Shown here: positions 44,848-53,484 of the stretch, piece after piece
How the letters are laid out: every line of letters begins with the position of its first letter
Numbering within the stretch: position 1 is the first letter of the stretch
NCBI GenBank assembly: GCA_902826775.1
Contig: CADEHE010000001.1
Location: 1-64,000 of the forward strand
Source: an uncultured Pseudomonadota bacterium
GTDB taxonomy: Bacteria; Pseudomonadota; Gammaproteobacteria; Burkholderiales; JALYOK01
Length of the DNA: 64,000 nt
Reading direction: 5' to 3'
Notes under the pieces: generated by a model
Told to the model about the DNA's origin: nothing
Seen by the model: the letters and a program-made list of their open reading frames with translations, nothing else
Database searches by the model: none
Translations under genes and position numbers: made by a program

Positions 44848-45740
44848 AAGCGCAGCGTGTGCTCTGCGCTGTCATCGCGCCAACGCGCGTAGGGCAAACC
44901 CCGCAAAATCTCCAGAGACAGGTCGTAGCCCGGCTTGTGCCCTTTGTCCGCCATCATGCGCGCGGCACGCTCAGGATCGTTCGCGCAAATATCATTGGCT
45001 TTGAGGAATGCACGCAGCGCGCGTTTGGTAGCAATTGGATAGCGCTGAACAAACTCTCTGCGCGCGCCAACCAGACAGCAAAAATACTGCGACCAAGGTT
45101 TGTCTTCGGTGGTGTTCAGGATCACATGACCGATCTTTTGCCGGCGCAGTAGTTGCGGCTGCGGCGCAAAAGCGTAATAGACATCCGCCTTGCCTTCTTT
45201 GAACATCTGCAGCGCGTTCTTGCTGCTGTGAGTGACCAGCCAATTGATCTCCGTGCGCGGATCGATACCGACGTAGGCGGCAACGCTGGAGACAAATACG
45301 TGCTCGGCTGAACCCGGAGCGCTAATTGCGACGATCCTTCCTTTCAGATCGCGCAGCGTTTGCACGCGCTCATTCGCAACGAGTTCCTGGCAGCCTGCAT
45401 GGGCACCAGCGAGCACCACCCACTTCGCGCTCGCGTCCACATCCATCACCATGAGCGCCGCTGAAAGCAGGCTGAAGTCGATGCCATCGGGCGTCATGAT
45501 GTTGGAGACGGATTCTTGCCGCTCCACCTTGGTAAAGCCCTCGGCGTAGAGCAGTTCTTCCGCGAGGTAAGCGGGCGCCAAACAGATGGCTGGGAAATCC
45601 TCCAACCGTATCGTCGTGATCTCCGGCGGCGGCTCCGCAGCCGCGTTCTTTGCCGCAGCCACGAAAGGTGAGAGGGCCAGTGCGGCAGAACTCGAGATGA
45701 AGCGGCGACGGGAAAAGCTTGCATTGGCGGGGACAATCAT
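44733..45740 (-). CDS. NMT1/SsuA-like substrate-binding protein, copy 4
   Basis: 335 residues from the ATG at 45740 (GAGGA upstream). It has a twin-arginine-type signal (FSRRRFISSSAALALSPFVAAA), AICLAPAYLAEELLYAEGFTKV, VLAGAHAGCQELVANERV, and the C-terminus RGTDWRFLNELKKELKA. It is complete, unlike copy 3. It probably belonged to the same tandem array before the MNT/HEPN insertion. Confidence 0.88.
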   Translation of the reverse strand: MIVPANASFSRRRFISSSAALALSPFVAAAKNAAAEPPPEITTIRLEDFPAICLAPAYLAEELLYAEGFTKVERQESVSNIMTPDGIDFSLLSAALMVMDVDASAKWVVLAGAHAGCQELVANERVQTLRDLKGRIVAISAPGSAEHVFVSSVAAYVGIDPRTEINWLVTHSSKNALQMFKEGKADVYYAFAPQPQLLRRQKIGHVILNTTEDKPWSQYFCCLVGARREFVQRYPIATKRALRAFLKANDICANDPERAARMMADKGHKPGYDLSLEILRGLPYARWRDDSAEHTLRFHALRLHEVGMIKTPPNELIARGTDWRFLNELKKELKA

Positions 45741-45924
45741 TGCGCCTATTCCTCGGTTCGACCAGTCAAGCAAGTCTACGCCCGCATTGGCCGTTTTGAA
45801 CTAGGCCATTTGTACCCCCACATTTGTCGGGGTCATCGCATTTATTTTGTACTCCAATATCTATATCACTTCAGTTAAGTATCAAAGCCATTCTCCGAGA
45901 TGATCTATATGTAGTATTAGATGA

Positions 45925-45938
45925 ATGTAGCACTACAT
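45925..45938. promoter_or_regulatory. palindromic operator candidate before the cupin gene
   Basis: ATGTAG-CA-CTACAT is a perfect 6-2-6 inverted repeat in an AT-rich stretch, with a second half-site ATGTAGT at 45909-45915. It lies 73 bases before the cupin start, a usual place for a repressor site. Confidence 0.4.
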
Positions 45939-46010
45939 CTGTAGGATTGGCACGTTGCGCGACGCGTTGGATGATGAGGGCGCTGCAACCAACCCCTCAA
46001 GGAGACATGC

Positions 46011-46457
46011 ATGCGCGCCACCTCTAAGTTCATTCTCGCTTCCGCCTGCGCAGTAACCGCAAACACCGTTCTCGCCGAAAACGCGTTTCAAGCCGTGAAG
46101 CAGGCGGGGATTAAGTGGGAGGCCTGCGATCCGAAGAACGCTTCCGACCCCTGCAAGATCGGCTATGTTCGCGGCAACCCGGAAAAAGAAGAAAACTACG
46201 GTTTCGTCAAAGTGCCGAACGGCTACACATTCCCGCCGCACTGGCACATCAATAGCGAGAACTTCGTCGTTGTCCAAGGCGCCTTAGTTGTGGGTGCTGA
46301 GAACGACCCGAAAGGCACGCCGTTTCGAGCGGGCGACTACGGTTTCGTCCCGGCCAAGTGGATCCATTGGGCCACCTGCACCGAATCCGACTGCTTGTTC
46401 TACCTCAACAACGAAGGCGCGGATTCTTACATCGACGTGAAGGACAAGCGGCCGTAG
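46011..46457 (+). CDS. secreted cupin-domain protein
   Basis: 148 residues from the ATG at 46011 (AAGGAG upstream). A signal peptide ends at TVLA. The cupin barrel has YTFPPHWHINSENFVVVQGALVVG (metal ligands HxH and Glu) and GDYGFVPAKWIHWATC (second His). Four cysteines may form periplasmic disulfides. Such small cupins are often of unknown substrate. A terminator follows the gene. Confidence 0.88.
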   Translation: MRATSKFILASACAVTANTVLAENAFQAVKQAGIKWEACDPKNASDPCKIGYVRGNPEKEENYGFVKVPNGYTFPPHWHINSENFVVVQGALVVGAENDPKGTPFRAGDYGFVPAKWIHWATCTESDCLFYLNNEGADSYIDVKDKRP

Positions 46458-46471
46458 TTCTCGCTGAGTGT

Positions 46472-46492
46472 GCCGCCCGCTAAGCGGGCGGC
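46472..46492 (+). terminator. rho-independent terminator after the cupin gene
   Basis: GCCGCCCGC (46472-46480), TAA loop, GCGGGCGGC (46484-46492), then CTTCTT. A strong 9-bp GC stem 15 bases after the stop codon. Confidence 0.8.
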
Positions 46493-46534
46493 CTTCTTCG
46501 CCCGGCTGTAGTCCCAAGAATTGGAGGAAAGAAC

Positions 46535-47422
46535 ATGTCGCGTTCACGCTTTTTCCAAGCACTTTTGATCTGGGCTCTGTGGATCATTGCTGGTCACGCC
46601 GGCGCAGGCCAGTACGTTCAAGTCGCGCCCGACCTGCAGTTGCACTACGAGGAAGCCGGCTCCGGCACACCGATCGTTTTCATTCCGTTCTGGAGCGGAA
46701 CGACCGCCGTCTACCGCGCGCAACTCGCGCATTTCTCAAAACGCTACCGCGCCATCAGTTACGATCCGCGCGGCCAAGGACGCTCGTCGAAACCGCTGGA
46801 GGGGCATAACTACATTCAGCACGGCCACGATCTCAAGGCGTTCATGGATGCGCTCAAGCTCAAGGACGCGATCCTCGTCGGGCACTCGTACGGCTGCCAA
46901 ACGAGTTATGCGTATTTCCGTGCCTATGGCGTGGCTAACGTCAAAGCTTTCGTGTGCATCGATTCGCCGCCCAAATACACCGTAGACAAGGAAGGCGATT
47001 GGGCGATGCTCAAGCACCCAAGCGAAATGCGGCCGTACCTCGAGGGCGTAACGTTCGATCGCATCAATTCCACGCGCGAGTTTCTGAAATCGGTCGTAAC
47101 GCGGCCGCTGACGGACAAAGAATTGAGCTGGTTCATCGACGAGATGCAACTCACGCCGGCCTACATCGCCGCGCTGCTCGACTACCACGCCATGCTCTCG
47201 GATTTCACGCCGGAGGCGAAAGCCATCGACGGCAAGATTCCAGTGCTCAACGTGGTTGCCGATCCCGGCTATTTCGACGGCTGGACCAAGCTTGCCACGA
47301 CTTGGCTCAAACAGAACACGCCGCACTCGAAAGTGACCACGCTCGGGCTGCACTTCTCGCCTTGGGAGTTTCCGGAGAAGTTCAACACCGCTGTCGATGG
47401 TTTCCTTGCCGGAACCAAGTAG
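46535..47422 (+). CDS. exported alpha/beta hydrolase
   Basis: 295 residues from the ATG at 46535 (GGAGGAAAG upstream). A signal peptide (FFQALLIWALWIIAGHAGA) is followed by the hydrolase fold: IVFIPFWSGTTAVYRAQ (oxyanion strand), SYDPRGQGRSSKP, and the nucleophile elbow VGHSYGCQTSY with its serine. The acid and His lie near VVADPGYFDG and LGLHFSPWEFPEKF. The last stretch resembles haloperoxidase/epoxide-hydrolase-like enzymes. Substrate unknown. Confidence 0.88.
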   Translation: MSRSRFFQALLIWALWIIAGHAGAGQYVQVAPDLQLHYEEAGSGTPIVFIPFWSGTTAVYRAQLAHFSKRYRAISYDPRGQGRSSKPLEGHNYIQHGHDLKAFMDALKLKDAILVGHSYGCQTSYAYFRAYGVANVKAFVCIDSPPKYTVDKEGDWAMLKHPSEMRPYLEGVTFDRINSTREFLKSVVTRPLTDKELSWFIDEMQLTPAYIAALLDYHAMLSDFTPEAKAIDGKIPVLNVVADPGYFDGWTKLATTWLKQNTPHSKVTTLGLHFSPWEFPEKFNTAVDGFLAGTK

Positions 47423-47500
47423 CACCTGCCCCAACGCGCGGCGTAGTTATCTGAACCTAATCGCCGCGATCTGAAATCACCGCATTTGAAGGAGTACACC

Positions 47501-49339
47501 ATGTTCAAACGCAAACTGTTGCTAGTCGCGTTGATCGGCGCCGGCTTAGTCGGCGCGAGCTGGCACGATGAACGCCAAGCCACGCTGGAGGCCAACGCGA
47601 AACTGCTTCTCACCACCATCGGCGCGCCGTTCTGTGCCCCGCAGTATGCCGGTCCGCGCTACAAGACTTTCTTCCGCCTAGCCCAAGCGCAGCAGGATTC
47701 CGCCACGGCGCCGAAGAAGACCGAGATCGGCCCGTTCAGCAACGCGGTGCCGGATGCCGAGTCGATCGCGCACGCCGATGCGAATCCGACGTTGGCGAGC
47801 GATCTCGGCGCGATGAGCTATCCGGTTACGACCGCTAACGCAGATGCACAGAAATTCTTCGACCAAGGCTTGCGCCTGGCCTACGCGTTCAATCACCTTG
47901 AAGCGGTGCGTTCATTCCGCAAAGCGCGCACGCTCGATCCGACATGCGCGATGTGCTATTGGGGCGAAGCGCTGGTGTTAGGGCCAAATATCAATGCTGG
48001 CATGGACGCGGCTTCCGCCGCGCCCGCCTACGCGGCAGTGAGCAAAGCGCAAGAACTTGCAGGCAAAGCGACGCCGAAAGAGCGCGCGCTGATCGCGGCG
48101 CTTGCAGCGCGCTACGCCAAAGAAGCGCCGGAAGATCGCGCGCCGCTGGATAAAGCTTACGCAGAGTCGATGCAGAAGGTCGCGGTGGATTTTCCGGATG
48201 ACGATCAAATCGTCATGCAGTACGTTGAATCGCTGATGGACTTGCAACCCTGGGACTATTGGGAAGCGGGCGGGGCGCAGCCGAAGGGGCGCACGGCAGA
48301 GATCATGGCACTGCTGGAAAAGGTGCTCAAGCGCTCGCCCGATCATCCCGGCGCGATTCACTACTACATTCACTTGACTGAAGCTTCCAGCGATCCCGCG
48401 CGCGCGGTGCCGCACGCGCAGCGCCTCGCGGGGCTCATGCCCGGCGCCGGACACATCGTGCACATGCCGTTTCACACTTACTTTCGCGTCGGCATGTATA
48501 AAGAGGCGATCGAAGCCAACCGTCTCGGCGTGGCCGCGGACGAGGACTACATCCAACGCGCGGCGCCGATCGGCATCTACCCACAGGGTTACTATCCGCA
48601 CAACGTGCATTCGCTGATGGTCTCGGCGCAGATGGCGGGTGACGGCGCCACGGTGATTGAATCCGCCAACAAGTTGGAGCGCGTGGTGCAAGACGCTGCC
48701 GCGCGCAACATCGCCTGGGTGCAGCCGATCAAGGCGGCGCCATACTTCGCGCACGCGCAGTTCAGCGATACGAAAACTATCCTCGCGCTATCCGATCCGG
48801 GCGCAGATTTTCCTTACGTGCAAGCAATGTGGCGCTACGCGCGCGGGGTTGGATTGGCGGCAGCGGGCGATGTGGCCGCTGCGCAAGGGGAAGTTGAGGC
48901 GATCGCCAAACTCGAACAAACCGCGGACTTCGCCAACCTTACAGCCGGCGGCGTGCCGGCGAAAGAGATCCTGCAAGTCGCCCAGCACGTGGTCAGCGCG
49001 CGCATCGCGCAAGCGAACCAAGATCTGCCCGGTGCCATCGCCCACTTCGAGACTGCGGCGAAAGTGGCGGACACGCTTTCCTACAACGAACCGCCGTATT
49101 GGTATTACCCGATCCGCCAATCGCTTGGGGCGGTGCAGACGCTCGCGGGTGAACTCGATAAGGCGGAGCAAACTTTCCGTGCCAGCTTGGCGCGTGCGCC
49201 GAACAACGGCTGGGCGCTGTACGGTCTGCGGGAAGTGTACAAACGGCGCGGCGATGATGCAGGCGCCAGTGCGGCGCAAAAGCTCCTCGATAAAGCCTGG
49301 TTGGGTGAATTGAGCGCGCTCGACTTGGCCAGGCTGTAA
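47501..49339 (+). CDS. large exported TPR-repeat protein
   Basis: 612 residues from the ATG at 47501 (AAGGAG eight bases before). It starts with a hydrophobic signal (LLLVALIGAGLVGAS). TPR-like repeats occur at QKFFDQGLRLAYAFNHLEAVRSFRKARTLDPTCAMCYWGEAL and near the end with LDKAEQTFRASLARAPNNGWALYGLREVYKRRGD. The central region holds HPGAIHYYIHLTEASSDPARA and GHIVHMPFHTYFRVGMYKEAIEAN, conserved in a family of uncharacterised TPR proteins. Role unknown. Confidence 0.85.
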   Translation: MFKRKLLLVALIGAGLVGASWHDERQATLEANAKLLLTTIGAPFCAPQYAGPRYKTFFRLAQAQQDSATAPKKTEIGPFSNAVPDAESIAHADANPTLASDLGAMSYPVTTANADAQKFFDQGLRLAYAFNHLEAVRSFRKARTLDPTCAMCYWGEALVLGPNINAGMDAASAAPAYAAVSKAQELAGKATPKERALIAALAARYAKEAPEDRAPLDKAYAESMQKVAVDFPDDDQIVMQYVESLMDLQPWDYWEAGGAQPKGRTAEIMALLEKVLKRSPDHPGAIHYYIHLTEASSDPARAVPHAQRLAGLMPGAGHIVHMPFHTYFRVGMYKEAIEANRLGVAADEDYIQRAAPIGIYPQGYYPHNVHSLMVSAQMAGDGATVIESANKLERVVQDAAARNIAWVQPIKAAPYFAHAQFSDTKTILALSDPGADFPYVQAMWRYARGVGLAAAGDVAAAQGEVEAIAKLEQTADFANLTAGGVPAKEILQVAQHVVSARIAQANQDLPGAIAHFETAAKVADTLSYNEPPYWYYPIRQSLGAVQTLAGELDKAEQTFRASLARAPNNGWALYGLREVYKRRGDDAGASAAQKLLDKAWLGELSALDLARL

Positions 49340-49459
49340 CGCGCAATACGCGAAATCCCCATTGACCAAGTGGGGAGCCATTTCACCGGTTTCGCTATTC
49401 TGGCTCGCGGTGGTTACGCGTTTGCTCGATACCCTCCTCCTGTTGGTACCGAGCCTTGG

Positions 49460-49486
49460 GCCCACGGCTTCTTCCTGGCCGTGGGC
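49460..49486 (+). terminator. probable terminator
   Basis: GCCCACGGC (49460-49468) and GCCGTGGGC (49478-49486) with a 9-base loop, then TTATTCTTGG. It is 120 bases after the TPR gene. Confidence 0.55.
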
Positions 49487-49798
49487 TTATTCTTGGCGGC
49501 GAACTCGTTATGCGCTTGTGCCCTGGTTAGGGTCCGGCACTGCTTGCCTTGCGGGTGCGCATACTAGCCAAGGCATAGCTCTAACACTATTTTCTAACAA
49601 TATTGATGGGCCGATACTCCTGAGACCGTCGTCTCAATTGGTAGTCCAGGCGGTCGCCCATACCGGGTAAAAGCAAGGAGCCAAGTTCGGCTCCAGATGC
49701 TCAACCGGGCGCAAGATGACAGCGTGGCTCCAGCGCCGATCGCAGCCTGTTTTAGTTCGTTAACCTCTTGTTTTTATGCCAAGTTCATGCTGAGCGCG

Positions 49799-49804
49799 TA
49801 TAAT
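49799..49804 (+). promoter_or_regulatory. -10 box upstream of the deacetylase gene
   Basis: A perfect TATAAT nine bases before the TTG start of the deacetylase frame. The implied transcript would begin close to or at that TTG, so translation may start further in, for example at the GTG at 49849. Confidence 0.4.
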
Positions 49805-49812
49805 CATGCAGA

Positions 49813-50823
49813 TTGCGCGGCACGCCCGCCAGCGAACCCCTATTCCGAGTGTTTCTCCCGCTTTTTCGCCACATCATTGGCAACGTTCTGTCGCCCGCGG
49901 GTAAGTACGCGCGGCTGTCGATTCTTATCTACCACCACGTACTGCACGAACCCGACCCGGTGTTCCCGGAGGACTTGGATGGGGAAGCGTTCGATCGGCA
50001 TATGCGAACTCTCGCGCAGTGCTGCAATATTCTGCCGCTGTCGGAGGCCGCCGCCCGCTTGCAAAAAGGCTCATTGCCGGCGCGAGCGGCATGCATAACG
50101 TTCGACGACGGCTACGAGAACAATGTGAGCGTCGCGTTGCCGATTCTGCAGCGCCATGCCATCCCCGCGACGTTCTTTATCACGAGCAGCTATTTGTACG
50201 GTGGGCGCATGTGGAACGACACCGTGATTCAGGCCGTGAAGCGCTCGCCCATGGAAGTACTGGACCTCAGCATGTTCGGCCTCGGCACGTGCTCTCTCGC
50301 CAGCCCGCAACTGCGCCGCCAAGCGATAAACCAACTGCTCGGCAAGCTGAAGTACCTGCCGCTGCCGCAGCGCAACGAACGCGCGGCCGAACTGGCGGAA
50401 TTATCAGCAGCGCAAATTCCCGCCAACGTGATGATGTCGCCGGCAGATGTCAGATCCCTGCGCGCGGCCGGCATGGAGATCGGTGGGCACACGGTGACCC
50501 ATCCTATCCTCGCGACACTGGATCAAGAAAGCGCGTGGCGCGAAATCGTCCAAGGCAAGGAAGCGCTGGAAGGCATAGTGGGCGAGAAGCTTACGTTGTT
50601 CGCATACCCCAACGGCGTGCCGCGCCAAGACTACCGCGCGGAGCACATCGATATGGTCAAGCGCGCCGGGTTCAGCTATGCGGTATCGACTGCGCACGGT
50701 GCGGCATTGGCTGAAAGCGACCGCTTTCAACTGCCGCGCTTTTCTTCATGGGGTGCAACACCGGAAAAATTCATTTACCAGCTCGCACGCGGCCAAATGC
50801 GCCGCCAGACCGAGTTTGCCTGA
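49813..50823 (+). CDS. polysaccharide deacetylase (NodB-type)
   Basis: 336 residues from a TTG; a GTG at 49849 is an alternative given the -10 box just upstream. The carbohydrate esterase 4 domain has YHHVLHEPDPVF, the catalytic TFDDGYENN (motif 1), GGHTVTHPIL (metal histidines), ATFFITSSYL and FAYPNG. These enzymes remove acetyl groups from cell-wall or exopolysaccharide N-acetyl sugars. The middle insert (140-205) is helical. The GNAT gene converging from the right may belong to the same polysaccharide locus. Confidence 0.9.
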   Translation: MRGTPASEPLFRVFLPLFRHIIGNVLSPAGKYARLSILIYHHVLHEPDPVFPEDLDGEAFDRHMRTLAQCCNILPLSEAAARLQKGSLPARAACITFDDGYENNVSVALPILQRHAIPATFFITSSYLYGGRMWNDTVIQAVKRSPMEVLDLSMFGLGTCSLASPQLRRQAINQLLGKLKYLPLPQRNERAAELAELSAAQIPANVMMSPADVRSLRAAGMEIGGHTVTHPILATLDQESAWREIVQGKEALEGIVGEKLTLFAYPNGVPRQDYRAEHIDMVKRAGFSYAVSTAHGAALAESDRFQLPRFSSWGATPEKFIYQLARGQMRRQTEFA

Positions 50824-50853
50824 GACCCTACTGCCCTGCCGATCTAGTCTGAT

Positions 50854-51495
50854 CTAGTCTCGAAGCAGCGAAGTCTGATATTGAAACCCGACGCTTTCAA
50901 TGACGTGGCGTGAAGCCGCGTTGTCCGAGCGCACGCTGATACAGACCTGCTTGATGCCCGGATCGTGGGCGGCGAGCCGCAGCATTTGCCGCAAATTGCT
51001 GCGATACATGCCGCGCCCTCTGGCGCTCGGATCGGTGTAAAAATCGTATAGCACGGCGCTGCCCGGCGCGTAAGTGTAGCGCTTGCCCACCTCGCTAAAC
51101 AGCGATTCCCGTTGTAGCGGCGCGAACCAGCCGTAGTGCAGCAACAGCTCGTCGTCAGCACACGTGAACACTTGCTCACCGCGCTCGATCCGCTGCCGAG
51201 CCTCGGCCAAAAAACGGCTTTTGTCGTGCCAAGACTCAATCGGCCTAAATTTGCGCAGATCAGCCCATTCGTTCTGCCGCATTCGCAACCCAGCCGGCTC
51301 ACCGGCTGCGGCATCCGCAGCGATGGTCGGCAGCGCATAGATACGAAACTCGACGTGCTGCGGTACCACTCGCCGGGCCAGCGATCTGAGCGTGCCACGC
51401 ACGCCCAGGCGGCGCATTTTCCCTATCGCGGTTCGCAGTGGTCGTCGACGCGAGCCGACGGACTCGACGTCCAGTTCTTCCGAGAGCGGTATCAC
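50854..51495 (-). CDS. GNAT-family acetyltransferase
   Basis: 213 residues from a GTG at 51495 with GGGGAG eight bases upstream. The C-terminal half is a GNAT domain: VLYDFYTDPSARGRGMYRSNLRQML with the acetyl-CoA loop (RGRGMY), CISVRSDNAASRHVIESVGFQ. The N-terminal half is less clear. It converges with the deacetylase gene, so it may act on the same glycan or on the protein that carries it; this is inference. Confidence 0.8.
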   Translation of the reverse strand: MIPLSEELDVESVGSRRRPLRTAIGKMRRLGVRGTLRSLARRVVPQHVEFRIYALPTIAADAAAGEPAGLRMRQNEWADLRKFRPIESWHDKSRFLAEARQRIERGEQVFTCADDELLLHYGWFAPLQRESLFSEVGKRYTYAPGSAVLYDFYTDPSARGRGMYRSNLRQMLRLAAHDPGIKQVCISVRSDNAASRHVIESVGFQYQTSLLRD

Positions 51496-52013
51496 GGAGT
51501 CTCCCCATCAGAGTGCATTCCTGCCGCAGTATCCTGCGGCTACGATTATTCTTGTTTGATTTGAATTCTGCATGTCCACTGGCGATAAGGTCAATAAAAT
51601 CAAGGGACACGCAACACGACCGCAAACGCAATCGAGTGACACGCTATCGCTTAAGCGCTGCGCTCGACCCCGGGTGCCCTGTGCCAGAACGGCGCCACGA
51701 CGCTCCTTGCCTTGGCGATGGCGGCCGATTGCGACAAACGATTCGTGGGAAATTTTCTCTCGCCCACGTTGCCAAAAATAGTTTGTTGCGTCCTTCTTGC
51801 ATCAAAACGCGCGTTGATCTATAGAGGTCTAAGTACCCGCTCAAAGTTCTTGCCGAGTTAATTAGCCGAAAATGTGCGCCAGGCGCATCGCGCTGTCCGA
51901 AGGGGGATGGACTCAGCGCGGTTCTTGGCGTAAGGCAACGTTGCCATTCGGCGATTACTCTAGCAAAAACACAATAACAACATCTAACTACAAGTTTTGG
52001 AGGCAGCGTCAGC
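51496..52013. other. about 520 bases without a gene
   Basis: No frame has recognisable content. The right end holds TTTTGGAGG, a strong ribosome binding site 12 bases before the aldehyde-dehydrogenase-like gene. Confidence 0.5.
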
Positions 52014-53477
52014 ATGAAGTACGCCAGCATTGATCCCGTCAATGACCAACTCGTGCAGGCCTATCCGACGTGGGATAAGAACCGGCTCCAAAGCGCGCTC
52101 GAGCGCGCTCGCGATGTGCAGATCGAGTGGCGGCGCAGCGAATTTGAAGCACGCGCCGTGTTGCTAACGCGCACCGCAGACCGCTTGCGCGACCGGCGCG
52201 ATCAGTACGCCGCGCTCATCACTCGCGAAACCGGCAAGGTGCTGCGCGAGTCGCTTGCGGAAGTCGATAAGTGCGCGCTGGTCTGCGACTACTACGCGGT
52301 GCACGGGCAGTTCTTCCTCGACGACGAAATCATCAACACCGACGCGGGCAAAAGTTACGTCGCCTACCAACCCGTGGGCACCGTTCTGGGCGTGATGGCG
52401 CTAGATTTCCCGTTTTGGCATGTGTTCCGCTTCGCCGCCCCAGTGCTCATGGCGGGCAATGCCATCTGCCTAAAGCCCGCGCCTCGAGCGCCAGAATGCG
52501 CGCTCGCAATTGAAGCGCTGCTCGGTGAAGCAGGCTTTCCGCCAGGTGTATTTACCTCGGTGCTGATCGACAACGAGAGCGTTGCCGACGCCGTCGCCAG
52601 CCCATGGGTACACGGGGTGAGCGTGACGGGCTCTGAAGCCACCGGCCGGCGCATCGCGGCTATCGCCGGGCAAAACCTCAAGAAGTGCGTGTTGCAGCTC
52701 GGCGGATCGGATGCCTTCATCGTGTTGCGCGATGCGAACTTGAACGAATGCGTTAAGCACGCAGTGGCATCGCGGTTCTTGAATTGCGGTCAATCGGCCA
52801 TCGCAGCGAAACGGCTTATTTTGGTTCCGGAGATCGCCGACGAATTTCTCGATCGTTTCAAAGGCGAAGTTGCGACAATGAAAGTGGGAGATCCGTTGGA
52901 CCCTGAGTCCGACCTGGGTCCAATGTCCAGCCTCGAAGCGCGTGATGAATTGCACCGACAAGTGACTGATTCGCTCGCCGCCGGCGCAATTGCCGAATTG
53001 GGGTGCCAGCTTCCGGCGGGTCTGGGAGCGTTCTACCCGGCATCGATTCTGGACGACGTCACGCCGCGCACGCGCGCTTATCACGAAGAACTATACGGGC
53101 CGGTGGCCGTGGTGATCCGCGCGAAAAACGATGCCGATGCGATTCGCATCGCCAACGATTCGCGCTTCGCGCTCGGCGCCAGCATTTGGAGCGAAGATTT
53201 CAATCACGCCGAAACCATCGCGCGCGAGCTTGTCGCCGGAACCTGTTTTGTCAACGGCATCGTAAAGTCCGATCCGCGCTTACCCTACGGCGGCACCAAG
53301 GCATCGGGGCTGGGACGCGAACTGTCCTATCACGGTATCCGCGAGTTCACTAACGTAAAAACCGTTTGGGTGCGAGATCGCGATCCCAACGTCGAGCGTC
53401 GCACCGTGATCGACCGCCGCCGCGCCAATCGGCGCGGTGATATGGGCGATCAGCAGGCGCTTCAGGCGGGCGACTGA
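52014..53477 (+). CDS. aldehyde dehydrogenase homologue lacking catalytic residues
   Basis: 487 residues and the full ALDH length, closest in pattern to succinate-semialdehyde dehydrogenases of the YneI type. NAD-binding motifs are intact (VSVTGSEATGRRI, KPA, EELYGPV, GGTKASGLGRELS). Three catalytic positions are changed: the PWNFP motif reads ALDFP (Asp131 for Asn), LELGG reads LQLGG (Gln228 for the base Glu), and GQxC reads GQSA (Ala262 for the nucleophile Cys, although Cys258 lies four residues before). A C-terminal tail RRTVIDRRRANRRGD is basic. Oxidation of aldehydes by the usual mechanism is not expected. It may be regulatory or structural. Confidence 0.85.
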   Translation: MKYASIDPVNDQLVQAYPTWDKNRLQSALERARDVQIEWRRSEFEARAVLLTRTADRLRDRRDQYAALITRETGKVLRESLAEVDKCALVCDYYAVHGQFFLDDEIINTDAGKSYVAYQPVGTVLGVMALDFPFWHVFRFAAPVLMAGNAICLKPAPRAPECALAIEALLGEAGFPPGVFTSVLIDNESVADAVASPWVHGVSVTGSEATGRRIAAIAGQNLKKCVLQLGGSDAFIVLRDANLNECVKHAVASRFLNCGQSAIAAKRLILVPEIADEFLDRFKGEVATMKVGDPLDPESDLGPMSSLEARDELHRQVTDSLAAGAIAELGCQLPAGLGAFYPASILDDVTPRTRAYHEELYGPVAVVIRAKNDADAIRIANDSRFALGASIWSEDFNHAETIARELVAGTCFVNGIVKSDPRLPYGGTKASGLGRELSYHGIREFTNVKTVWVRDRDPNVERRTVIDRRRANRRGDMGDQQALQAGD

Positions 53478-53484
53478 GCGCTAC

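Larger units (their letters stand above)
49340..49812. other. about 470 bases without a gene; hairpin and promoter
   Basis: It holds a hairpin at 49460-49486 (GCCCACGGC paired with GCCGTGGGC), followed by TTATTCTT, a probable terminator. A TATAAT at 49799-49804 is a good -10 box for the deacetylase gene. No RNA gene was recognised. Confidence 0.5.

Noticed and set aside
50841..50862. Tandem GATCTAGTCT copies
   Set aside because: Only two 10-base units at the convergent gene ends; too short to interpret.
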